Assembly (NCBI GenBank): GCA_043760535.1
Contig: JAYUOV010000319.1
Coordinates: 1 to 7,816, forward strand
From: JAZKFT01 sp043760535
Lineage (GTDB): Bacteria > Bacteroidota > Bacteroidia > Chitinophagales > Chitinophagaceae
Direction: 5' to 3'
DNA length: 7,816 nucleotides
Position numbers and translations under genes: made by a program. Position 1 is the first letter of the stretch. Every line of letters starts with the position of its first letter. Under the pieces are notes generated by a model. It was not told where the DNA came from, made no database searches, and worked only from the letters and a program-made list of their open reading frames with translations. Of this stretch, positions 1 to 6,420 are shown one piece after another.

Positions 1-143
1 TGTTTGCTGCTACTGCTCAGTATGCCAAAATGCCGGATGCGTACAAACCCCTTTGGCAGTATATGCTGGCTGAACCGGCGGATAAATTCCAGGGCATCCA
101 GCTCCATCTCTTTGGTAACGCCGCCATGGCGGTAATCTTTGTA
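1..143 (-). pseudogene. IS91-family transposase remnant (left-edge partial, 5' truncated)
   Basis: Read on the minus strand from 143 to the left edge, this gives an uninterrupted peptide beginning YKDYRHGGVTKEMELDA and continuing with LEFIRRFSQHILPKGFVRIR and then HFG. The spacing of YKDYR, FIRRF..HILPKGFVRIRHFG is the hallmark of the IS91/IS801 transposases (Y2_Tnp, a HUH-type rolling-circle nuclease), from the part just after the catalytic tyrosines. The frame stays open upstream to 200, but the residues before YKDY do not look like transposase, and no HUH or tyrosine region is visible anywhere between 144 and 570. So the 5' part is missing and the copy cannot be active. Similarity ends within about 6 bp of a 20-bp repeat (149-168), which suggests rearrangement at that repeat. 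The C-terminus lies outside the window. The plus strand is also open here but has no recognisable match. Confidence 0.8.
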
Positions 144-148
144 AGTAA

Positions 149-222
149 AGAACTCCTTACCCCTCGCAAACTGAAGTACTGGTAATTTTGAATAGTAATT
201 TCAGAACTCCTTACCCCTCGCA
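149..222. repeat. 20-bp perfect direct repeat, two copies 54 bp apart
   Basis: AGAACTCCTTACCCCTCGCA occurs at 149-168 and again, identical, at 203-222. Flanking bases differ on both sides of each copy, so the repeat is exactly 20 bp. The 34-bp intervening sequence is AT-rich. The first 13 bases also recur in inverted orientation at 412-424. The copies lie at the broken edge of the IS91 remnant. The element is unidentified; two copies are too few and too short to call a CRISPR. Confidence 0.75.
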
Positions 223-258
223 GTTTAATTTGCGTATTTTTTTTACCTGCCCCGCCTG

Positions 259-291
259 CCACCGATGACTATCGGTAGATTATTTCGGTGG
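259..291. repeat. Small palindrome with two competing stems
   Basis: ACCGAT (261-266), loop GACT, ATCGGT (271-276) make a perfect 6-bp hairpin. The same left arm, read as CCACCGA (259-265), can instead pair with TCGGTGG (285-291). It lies just past the stop of the open frame at 280-405 on the minus strand, but no T-run follows in either direction, so a terminator is not supported. CCGAT/ATCGG palindromes of this sort are often dispersed repeats in Bacteroidetes spacers; that link is from memory, not shown here. Confidence 0.45.
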
Positions 292-405
292 AACCCAGCG
301 AAAGCCGTACCCTGATGGAGTGACATTGGCCTCCACAATACTGTGGGGATTAAACTTCATGCTACTATCTGGCTTTTCGGAATGCGAGTAATAGGCATTT
401 TCAGT
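280..405 (-). pseudogene. Possible C-terminal remnant of an unknown gene
   Basis: A minus-strand frame is open from 405 down to a TAA at 280-282 (41 codons). It reads TENAYYSHSEKPDSS, then MKFNPHSIVEANVTPSGYGF, then RWVPPK. The composition looks protein-like rather than random, but I do not recognise a family. An in-frame TGA (406-408) blocks it just before the inverted repeat at 412-425, as if the upstream part had been cut away there. An ATG at 358-360 would allow only 26 residues, too little to call a gene on this evidence. It may equally be chance. Confidence 0.2.
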
Positions 406-429
406 TCAGATGGTAAGGAGTTCTGGATC

Positions 430-450
430 GGGGATTGGGGATTGGGGATT
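430..450 (+). repeat. (GGGGATT)x3 heptamer tract
   Basis: Three perfect tandem copies of GGGGATT, ending six bases before the hairpin at 456-474. It has three G4 runs, one short of a canonical intramolecular quadruplex. It lies in non-coding DNA about 120 bp before the DUF3347 gene. Confidence 0.85.
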
Positions 451-455
451 TGTAG

Positions 456-474
456 AGACGCCATGCTGGCGTCT
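456..474. repeat. 8-bp perfect hairpin AGACGCCA/TGGCGTCT
   Basis: AGACGCCA (456-463), loop TGC, TGGCGTCT (467-474). The context GTAGAGACGCC...GGCGTCT has the look of a dispersed intergenic palindrome. The right arm is followed by TAATCT rather than a T-run, so it is not a convincing terminator. The stretch 475-545 that follows is AT-rich and shows nothing else. Confidence 0.6.
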
Positions 475-545
475 TAATCTAAACGGTAAAATATTAAATA
501 CACACCTAAAGATTTACAGCCAATAATCTTCATCGGCGAAACGCC

Positions 546-553
546 TATTTTTG
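546..553 (+). promoter_or_regulatory. Candidate -7 box for the DUF3347 gene
   Basis: TATTTTTG matches the Bacteroidetes -7 consensus TAnnTTTG exactly and sits 17 bp before the ATG at 571. No TTTG -33 box is found at the usual distance upstream, and the implied leader would be only about 10 nt. In an AT-rich spacer such a match can arise by chance. Confidence 0.3.
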
Positions 554-570
554 CCAAAACGTTTTACATC

Positions 571-1176
571 ATGAAAAAAGGAATTATAGGATTACTGTTA
601 CTGGCGGCAGGATTTGCTGTGTATTGGTTTGTTTTTAAAAAGAAAGAAGAAACTCCAAGAATAAAAGATAAACCTTTAGAAATAGCCACCAGCACATCTG
701 CCTTTTCGGGCAGTTTCGAAAGAATGTTGAATACTTATTATACCCTTCGGGATGCATTTATAAAAAGTGATACAGGCATAGTAGATATTGTGGCTTCTCA
801 GTATCGTTTTGATGTAGAATCTCTTAATGTAAAAGAATTAAAAGCCGATCCGGCCATTATCAGCACCGCTCAAAGTTTTAAAGAGTCCATTTCTGCTGAG
901 GTTCAGGCACTTTTTAAAACCAAGGGTTTAGAAGAAAAAAGGAAATCATTTCAGATAATATCAGATGCCATGTACGATTTAATTCGCACTGTTAAGTACG
1001 ATAAAGCAATGGTGTACCAACTGCATTGCCCAATGGCTTTTAAAAATGCCGGTGCTAACTGGCTTAGCAGTAAAAGCGAAGTTATAAATCCATATTTTGG
1101 CGATAAAATGCTGCATTGCGGTGATGTGCTGGATAGCCTAGATTTTAGGCCGGCACCACAACAGCCTGGCCAGTAA
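571..1176 (+). CDS. DUF3347 family protein, membrane-anchored, probable copper binding
   Basis: 201 residues. Residues 4-22 form one hydrophobic segment after MKK and are followed by KKKEE, as in a signal anchor or uncleaved signal; there is no lipobox cysteine. Residues about 45-190 match my knowledge of DUF3347: a helical region, then LHCPMAF (151-157) and NPYFGDKMLHCGDV (173-186). Candidate metal ligands are His152, Cys153, Met155, Met180, His182 and Cys183. DUF3347 is found alone or fused to CusB-like efflux adaptors in Bacteroidetes, where copper binding in the periplasm is the accepted idea; direct copper binding here is inference. The tail is Pro/Gln-rich (APQQPGQ). The ATG at 571 is chosen because the hydrophobic segment follows directly. 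There is no Shine-Dalgarno sequence, as is usual in this phylum. The TonB receptor starts about 154 bp downstream on the same strand, with no clear terminator between. Confidence 0.88.
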   Translation: MKKGIIGLLLLAAGFAVYWFVFKKKEETPRIKDKPLEIATSTSAFSGSFERMLNTYYTLRDAFIKSDTGIVDIVASQYRFDVESLNVKELKADPAIISTAQSFKESISAEVQALFKTKGLEEKRKSFQIISDAMYDLIRTVKYDKAMVYQLHCPMAFKNAGANWLSSKSEVINPYFGDKMLHCGDVLDSLDFRPAPQQPGQ

Positions 1177-1205
1177 TTTTATACTAGCACCCAATTCTTT
1201 GCCTC

Positions 1206-1236
1206 TTTGCCAAAACAATTCGCTATTTAAATTTTG
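1206..1236 (+). promoter_or_regulatory. Candidate promoter for the TonB-dependent receptor
   Basis: TTTG (1206-1209) is followed after 19 nt by AAATTTTG (1229-1236), one mismatch from the Bacteroidetes -7 box TAnnTTTG. This spacing is the normal one for the -33/-7 pair. The implied leader to the ATG at 1331 is about 90 nt and ends in an A-rich stretch (1300-1308). It would give the receptor its own promoter rather than reliance on the DUF3347 transcript. Based on pattern only. Confidence 0.35.
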
Positions 1237-1330
1237 AGCTGTAATTAGTAAGTGTTGCACTAATTGTATAGATTATTTTTTACCTATTACCATTTTCTAC
1301 AAAAAAAAGCTACCTGTGGATTTTACGTTT

Positions 1331-3706
1331 ATGATTTCAAAAAAATATGCTATAAAACGGCATCTCTTCTTAGTTTTTTTACTGGCCACAAGCACGGGTA
1401 CTTTTGCACAGCAAAAATTTACCTTTAACGGTTATGTAAAAGATTCGCTTACAGGCGAAACATTGATTGGCGCTAGCATAAATATTAGCGGAGAAAACCG
1501 GGGCGTAGCCACCAATGCTTATGGTTTTTTTAGTATTACTTTACCCAAAAACACCTACATTATTGGCGCATCTTTTATTGGGTACGAATCAAAGTTATAC
1601 AGCGTTTCGCTGGATAGTAACAAAACCTTCGACATTTATCTGGTGCCAAAATCTTTTGCCCAAACCAATGTGGTGGTAAATGCCCGGCGGCGAGATGCCA
1701 ATGTAAAAAATGCACAGATGGGCCGTGTGGATTTAAGCATAGAAAAGATAAAACAAATACCTGCCTTTTTGGGCGAAGTAGATATACTAAAAGCCATACA
1801 ATTACTACCAGGCGTACGCAATGCCGGAGAAGGTAATGCCGGCTTTTATGTGCGTGGCGGCGGCCCCGACCAAAACTTGTTGATTCTGGATGATGCCGTG
1901 GTGTACAATCCCGGCCACTTGTTTGGGTTCTTTTCTGTATTTAATAGCGATGCTATAAAAAATGTAACACTTATAAAAGGTGGCATGCCTGCACAATATG
2001 GTGGCCGCCTCAGCAGCGTGGTAGATGTTACCATGAAGGATGGTAACAACCAAAAAGTTCAGGTAGAGGGTGGCATTGGCCTAATAGCTTCCCGAATTTC
2101 TGTACAGGGGCCTATTAAAAAAGATAAGGCTTCTTTTATAATATCTGCCAGGCGTACATATATAGATGCCATAGCAAAACCCCTACTAAAAAATGGAAAT
2201 TTTAACGGAAGCGGCTACTATTTCTATGATCTTAATGCCAAAATGAATTATAAAGTAAGTGATAAGGATAGGATATTTTTAAGCGGCTATTTTGGCCGAG
2301 ATGTATTTAGTTTTAAAAACAAGGAACGTGGTTTTAATACTGGCATTACCTGGGGCAACAGTACAGCCACAGCCCGGTGGAACCATATTTTTAACCGCAA
2401 GCTTTTTGCCAATACCACATTACTTTACAACGATTATAAATTTCGTTTTGATGCAGTACAAAGCGATTTTAAAGTCGTTCTTTCATCTGGTATAAAAGAC
2501 CTATCAGGTAAAATAGACTTTGATTATTACCCTGTGCCAGAACATAAAATTAAGTTTGGAGCAATGTACACCTACCACCGGTTTACACCCAACCAACTGA
2601 GCGGTTCGCAGGATAGCGTTATTTTTTCGCCCAACACCGGTCTTAACAAGTTTGCGAACGAAACCGGGTTGTATATACAAGACGATTGGGAAGTGAATAG
2701 TAAAATAAAAATTAATGCAGGGCTGCGTTTTGGAACATTTACACAAATAGGTGCCTATAAAATTTATACAACTGATGCGGCCGGAAACCGGCTTGATAGT
2801 ACAGAGTTTGGCAAGGGTAAAAAAGTAAAAGGCTTTAATGGTTTGGAGCCAAGATTTACGTTTCGGTATGCTGTTACCGACTCCTCGTCTATTAAGGTGG
2901 CCGTAACCCGAAACGTGCAATATATACACCTGGCCACCAATAGCGGCAGCACCTTGCCCACCGACCTATGGGTGCCTAGCACCTATCGGGTAAACCCGCA
3001 ACTAGGCTGGCAATATGCAGTAGGTTATTTTAGAAATTTCGACGACAATACCTGGGAAACTTCGGTAGAACTGTATTACAAAACCATGCTGAACCAGATA
3101 GAATATAAAGAAGGGGCAAACTCAAGAAGCCTACGTGACCCAGAAGAGGATTTTACTTTTGGCAAGGGCTGGAGCTACGGTGCAGAGTTTTTTGTAAATA
3201 AAGTAAAAGGCCGCTTAACAGGTTGGGTTGGCTACACCCTTAGCTGGACACTTCGCAGGTTTCCAGAATTGAATAATGGCAAAATTTTTCCGGCAAAATA
3301 CGACCGCCGCCACGACATGAGTATTGTGGCCAATTACGAACTAAGCTCTAAGTGGAAACTGGGTGGTGTATTTGTTTATGGCACTGGTAATGCCACCACT
3401 TATCCAGAAAGGTTTTACGTAGTACAGGGCAATCTAGTACAGCAGTTTGGCACTATTAATTCGTACCGCCTACCTGCATACCACCGTTTAGATTTTGCTG
3501 CTACTTACACCCCTAACAAACATCCAGAACGTAAACTTAAAAGCAGTTGGATATTCAGCATTTACAATGCTTATAGCCGGGCTAATCCTTATTTTATTTA
3601 TTTCGACCAAATTGGAAGCCCTTACCAGGGAACGTTACAAGTAAATGCCAGACAGGTTTCCCTTTTTCCGATACTGCCCACCGCAACCTGGAATTTTAAG
3701 TTTTAG
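1331..3706 (+). CDS. TonB-dependent receptor with carboxypeptidase-regulatory-like domain
   Basis: Outer-membrane beta-barrel for TonB-driven uptake, 791 residues from the ATG at 1331. A GTG at 1316 is in frame but only adds five residues before a good signal peptide: MISKKYAIKRH, a hydrophobic core (12-20), and likely cleavage at FA-QQ after residue 26. Residues 28-107 form a CarboxypepD_reg-like domain (FNGYVKDSLTGETLIGASI, GYFGFF-type turn, SFIGYES). The plug spans about 115-240, with LGEVDILKAIQLLPGV (147-162), FYVRGGGPDQNLLILDDAVV (172-191) and KGGMPAQYGGRLSSVVDV (216-233). The rest is barrel strands, ending in an aromatic C-terminus (ATWNFKF) suited to Bam recognition. It is not a SusC-type pair: no SusD follows. 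From memory, receptors with this plug are often followed by a DUF4249 gene, which is absent; the next gene converges on it. Substrate unknown; the DUF3347 neighbour hints at metals but does not show it. Confidence 0.93.
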   Translation: MISKKYAIKRHLFLVFLLATSTGTFAQQKFTFNGYVKDSLTGETLIGASINISGENRGVATNAYGFFSITLPKNTYIIGASFIGYESKLYSVSLDSNKTFDIYLVPKSFAQTNVVVNARRRDANVKNAQMGRVDLSIEKIKQIPAFLGEVDILKAIQLLPGVRNAGEGNAGFYVRGGGPDQNLLILDDAVVYNPGHLFGFFSVFNSDAIKNVTLIKGGMPAQYGGRLSSVVDVTMKDGNNQKVQVEGGIGLIASRISVQGPIKKDKASFIISARRTYIDAIAKPLLKNGNFNGSGYYFYDLNAKMNYKVSDKDRIFLSGYFGRDVFSFKNKERGFNTGITWGNSTATARWNHIFNRKLFANTTLLYNDYKFRFDAVQSDFKVVLSSGIKDLSGKIDFDYYPVPEHKIKFGAMYTYHRFTPNQLSGSQDSVIFSPNTGLNKFANETGLYIQDDWEVNSKIKINAGLRFGTFTQIGAYKIYTTDAAGNRLDSTEFGKGKKVKGFNGLEPRFTFRYAVTDSSSIKVAVTRNVQYIHLATNSGSTLPTDLWVPSTYRVNPQLGWQYAVGYFRNFDDNTWETSVELYYKTMLNQIEYKEGANSRSLRDPEEDFTFGKGWSYGAEFFVNKVKGRLTGWVGYTLSWTLRRFPELNNGKIFPAKYDRRHDMSIVANYELSSKWKLGGVFVYGTGNATTYPERFYVVQGNLVQQFGTINSYRLPAYHRLDFAATYTPNKHPERKLKSSWIFSIYNAYSRANPYFIYFDQIGSPYQGTLQVNARQVSLFPILPTATWNFKF

Positions 3707-3712
3707 TTAATA

Positions 3713-3750
3713 GTAAAATGCTGCATGATGAATCTAAGCCAGCATTTTGC
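3713..3750. terminator. Candidate bidirectional terminator between convergent genes
   Basis: AAAATGCTG (3715-3723) and CAGCATTTT (3740-3748) are perfect reverse complements. The stem extends to 11 pairs with one T-G wobble (3713-3723 with 3740-3750), around a 16-nt loop. Both strands end the stem with a short T-run (TTTT). It follows the receptor stop by 6 bp and overlaps the last codons of the helicase (Lys-Met-Leu-Ala-stop), so it could serve both genes. The T-runs are short and the loop is large, so strength is doubtful. Confidence 0.42.
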
Positions 3751-6325
3751 GAACCCTATCTGCCAGGCTTTCGGTAGAAAGATTATTACGGTTTAGATCG
3801 TCCACTTTTATAGGGAAACAGAAAGGTGTAAGCCTTGTAAGAATTTTAATAACCACCAGACTATCCTGTATTCGCTGCAAAGCGTTTCGCAGCCGCACTT
3901 CTTCCATCTGCTGAAACAATACTTCCTGATAAGCTTGCCTAAGTAGCAGGTTATTAGAATCGTATTCGCTAAACACTTTATACAATAAAGATGCAGAAGA
4001 TTGCAAGTGCCGGGCCTTCTTATGTTCGCCGGGCATGCCTTGGAAAACAAGGCCGCCAATTACCGAAATATCCCTAAATTTTCGCTTGGCCATTTCGGTG
4101 GCATTGTTGCTCCGCTGTATATCGGCCAATAGGTTTTGGGGCGATAAAAAATCATACACATTGGCAGCATCCACAGGTATTGGCTGATCGCTGAGTAGCT
4201 CAAAACCATAATCGTTCATGGCTATAGAAAAAGTAATACGGTGCTGTTGGCTAATGCGAAAAGCCAGCAAAGCACTCATCGCTTCATGAACCAAATGGCC
4301 TTCAAAAGGATAAATAAAAAGGTGATATCCATCTTTCGTTTCAATATGTTCTACCAGTAATTCATTTTGCCTTGGCACATGCGAAAGCTGCTGCTGTAAC
4401 TGAAAAAGTGGTAGCAATGCTAGCAGTTCCGGTTCCAGATTTGTAATATCACCTGTTGCTAAACTATTGCCCGATTCATCTATTTTTCTTCTTAGTAAAG
4501 CACTGAGATTACTACTCAAAGGCATCCGTCCACCTTGCCAGCTTGGTACAATGCTTTTCTTTGAATTCGATTTTCGCACCAGCACCGTCATATCTTTAAT
4601 TTGCACCAATTCCAGATTGCGGCCAGCGAGTGTAAACACCGTTCCAACGTCGAGTCGGCTTATAAAATACTCTTCAATAACGCCAATATAGCCGCCGCTA
4701 ATAAACTTTACTTTTAGCATGGCATCGCTTACAATTGTGCCTATCTGCATCCGGTGGCGCATCGCCATACGGCGGCTGGTAATTTTGTAAATACCGTCTA
4801 TAATCTCCACTTTCTTAAACTCGTCGTACTGCTGCAATGCATTGCCGCCATTAACTATAAAGTTTAAAATCTGGCTCCAGTCGTCTTCATTTATTTCGCT
4901 AAAGCAAAAGGTAGCTTTTACCTCTGGGTAAATATCGGCTGGCCTAAAACCTTCACCTACGGCCAATGTACACAAATATTGTATCAGCACATCGTAGCAC
5001 AATACCATTGGGTTACGGCTTTCTATTTCGCCTTCGGCAATAGCCGTTTTTAAGGCAGCAGCCTCGGCCAACTCAAGGCTATGCGTTGGTAAAAAATAAA
5101 TTTTACTTACCGCATTGGGCTGGTGGCCACTGCGGCCTGCCCGTTGCAAAAAACGAGCTACACCTTTTGGCGAACCCACCTGCACCACCGTATCCACAGG
5201 CCTAAAATCAACCCCCAAATCTAGCGAAGCGGTGCAAACCACTGCTTTTAAAGTGCCATCATGCAAGGCCTCTTCTACCCAGGTTCGCAGCTCTTGTTCT
5301 ATGCTTCCATGGTGCAGGGCAATGGCGCCAGATAAATCCGGACAGGCATTTAAAATAGTTTGGTACCAAGTTTCGGCCATGCCACGGGTATTTATAAAAA
5401 TAAGTGTGGTTCCGTTTTTTTGGATAATTGGTATAAGCTTATCTACCAACGAAATACCCAAATGGCCAGCCCATGGAAATTTTTCAATTTCATCTGGAAA
5501 GATGGATTCAACTTCGATTTTTTTATGGAGGTGGGCAATAACAGCCTCCCCAAAATACCCTGCGGTGGGGGGGTCTTGAGTACCGTGCTTCTTTTTGTAT
5601 AGTTTAAGGCAAGAAAGCAGGACTTCTTTGGCTTCTTCGAGATTGCCAATGGTGGCAGAAATGCCCCAAATACAGAGATTCCAGTTTGTGTTCCCGGTCG
5701 TGGAAACACGAACTGGTGCGGATTCCATGCACTGGTTCGTGTCTTCTCTAACCGGAACTTCTTGCACTGGCACTTGCAGTTGTTCGTGTCCACTCGAATC
5801 ATACTGTTTCGTAATACCTACAATCCTAGACAATGCCAGTTCTACCTGAACGCCACGTTTGCTGCCCAGCAATTCGTGCCACTCATCTATGGCTATTATT
5901 TGTAAGGTTTTAAAGAAAGCCGAATTGTCTTTCATGGCCAGCATCAGCATCAGGCTTTCGGGAGTGATGATGAGTATTTCGGGCATTTGCCGCTTTTGTT
6001 TGGCCCGGTCGCTGGTGCTGGTATCGCCGTTACGGATGCCGGTTTTCCAGTTCATTTCTAGGCCTGTAATCACTTCTTCCATGGCACGGCCAATGTCTTT
6101 AGCCAAAGCCCGCAACGGCGTAATCCAAATCAGTTGGAGACCGCTATTGGTTTTGGTTTTATAATCTTTTGGATGGGTATTGATGAACTGGATTATAGCC
6201 CCCAGAAACACAGAAAATGTTTTACCAAAACCAGTTGGTGCATTTACCAGCCCACTTTTGCCATTAATAATATGCTGCCAGGTTTCTTCCTGAAAAGCAA
6301 AGGGCCGATGGCCTTTGGCTGCCAA
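3734..6325 (-). CDS. Lhr-like, ligase-associated DNA DEXH-box helicase
   Basis: ATP-dependent superfamily 2 helicase of the Lhr branch, expected to unwind DNA during repair. Numbered from the TTG at 6325 (863 residues): Walker A APTGFGKT (29-36), Ia TPLRALA (69-75), TPESL (121-125), DEWH box (147-150), SAT (223-225), motif V TASLDLGVDF (365-374), motif VI QRAGRSGH (394-401). A winged-helix region follows (about 430-560), then the Lhr C-terminal domain: PSWQGGRMPLSSNL (593-606), YPFEGHLVHE (672-681), GGLVFQGMPGEHKKARHLQS (757-776). The C-terminus is complete. Start uncertain: the frame is open to 6400 and codes for plausible family sequence (KGYAIVSNWLAAKGHRPF), but has no ATG or GTG before TAG at 6401-6403, so the true start may be upstream of 6325. 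Oddities: about 39 extra residues (175-213) from a repeat cluster, and a C7 run at 5567-5573. No ligase, exonuclease or PdeM gene is adjacent. Confidence 0.93.
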   Translation of the reverse strand: MAAKGHRPFAFQEETWQHIINGKSGLVNAPTGFGKTFSVFLGAIIQFINTHPKDYKTKTNSGLQLIWITPLRALAKDIGRAMEEVITGLEMNWKTGIRNGDTSTSDRAKQKRQMPEILIITPESLMLMLAMKDNSAFFKTLQIIAIDEWHELLGSKRGVQVELALSRIVGITKQYDSSGHEQLQVPVQEVPVREDTNQCMESAPVRVSTTGNTNWNLCIWGISATIGNLEEAKEVLLSCLKLYKKKHGTQDPPTAGYFGEAVIAHLHKKIEVESIFPDEIEKFPWAGHLGISLVDKLIPIIQKNGTTLIFINTRGMAETWYQTILNACPDLSGAIALHHGSIEQELRTWVEEALHDGTLKAVVCTASLDLGVDFRPVDTVVQVGSPKGVARFLQRAGRSGHQPNAVSKIYFLPTHSLELAEAAALKTAIAEGEIESRNPMVLCYDVLIQYLCTLAVGEGFRPADIYPEVKATFCFSEINEDDWSQILNFIVNGGNALQQYDEFKKVEIIDGIYKITSRRMAMRHRMQIGTIVSDAMLKVKFISGGYIGVIEEYFISRLDVGTVFTLAGRNLELVQIKDMTVLVRKSNSKKSIVPSWQGGRMPLSSNLSALLRRKIDESGNSLATGDITNLEPELLALLPLFQLQQQLSHVPRQNELLVEHIETKDGYHLFIYPFEGHLVHEAMSALLAFRISQQHRITFSIAMNDYGFELLSDQPIPVDAANVYDFLSPQNLLADIQRSNNATEMAKRKFRDISVIGGLVFQGMPGEHKKARHLQSSASLLYKVFSEYDSNNLLLRQAYQEVLFQQMEEVRLRNALQRIQDSLVVIKILTRLTPFCFPIKVDDLNRNNLSTESLADRVRKMLA
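5681..5790. repeat. Palindromic GTTCGTGT repeat cluster inside the helicase gene
   Basis: Four copies of one short arm lie within 110 bp. Hairpin A: 5681-5695 (CCAGTTTGTGTTCCC) with 5702-5716 (GGAAACACGAACTGG), 13 of 15 paired, 6-nt loop. Hairpin B: 5706-5719 (ACACGAACTGGTGC) with 5729-5742 (GCACTGGTTCGTGT), 12 of 14 paired, 9-nt loop; it shares its left arm with hairpin A, so the two compete. A further direct repeat GTTCGTGTC is at 5735-5743 and 5782-5790, and GCACTGG at 5729-5735 and 5764-5770. The cluster encodes helicase residues of about 175-215 in frame, at a site where the family normally passes straight from motif II to motif III. It looks like an inserted dispersed palindromic repeat. 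Confidence 0.7.
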
Positions 6326-6420
6326 CCAATTGCTTACAATGGCATAGCCTTTTGTAGATTGTAATGGTAAGAAATTGATAAGCTTTGGATTTTTTATTTG
6401 CTAAAAATTAGAATAAAAGA

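Larger units (their letters stand above)
202..425. repeat. 14-bp perfect inverted repeat bounding a 224-bp segment
   Basis: CAGAACTCCTTACC (202-215) and GGTAAGGAGTTCTG (412-425) are exact reverse complements. They bracket a segment holding a small hairpin and an open frame that may be a gene tail. The layout is like a miniature inverted-repeat element or two oppositely oriented copies of one dispersed repeat. No transposase gene lies inside and no flanking target-site duplication is evident, so the nature is undecided. Confidence 0.65.

Noticed and set aside
3..182. Plus-strand C-terminal coding fragment (ends KLKYW)
   Set aside because: It is open and looks plausible, but the opposite strand matches the IS91 transposase family clearly, so this is its shadow.
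149..222. Two-repeat CRISPR array
   Set aside because: Only two copies, repeat 20 bp with a 34-bp spacer, no cas genes, and a third copy in inverted orientation, which an array would not show.
430..450. G-quadruplex
   Set aside because: Only three G4 runs in the tract; a canonical intramolecular quadruplex needs four.
456..474. Rho-independent terminator
   Set aside because: The hairpin is good but neither side is followed by a T-run, and no gene ends just before it.
1316..1330. GTG at 1316 as start of the TonB receptor
   Set aside because: It adds only five residues ahead of a standard signal peptide that begins cleanly at the ATG at 1331.
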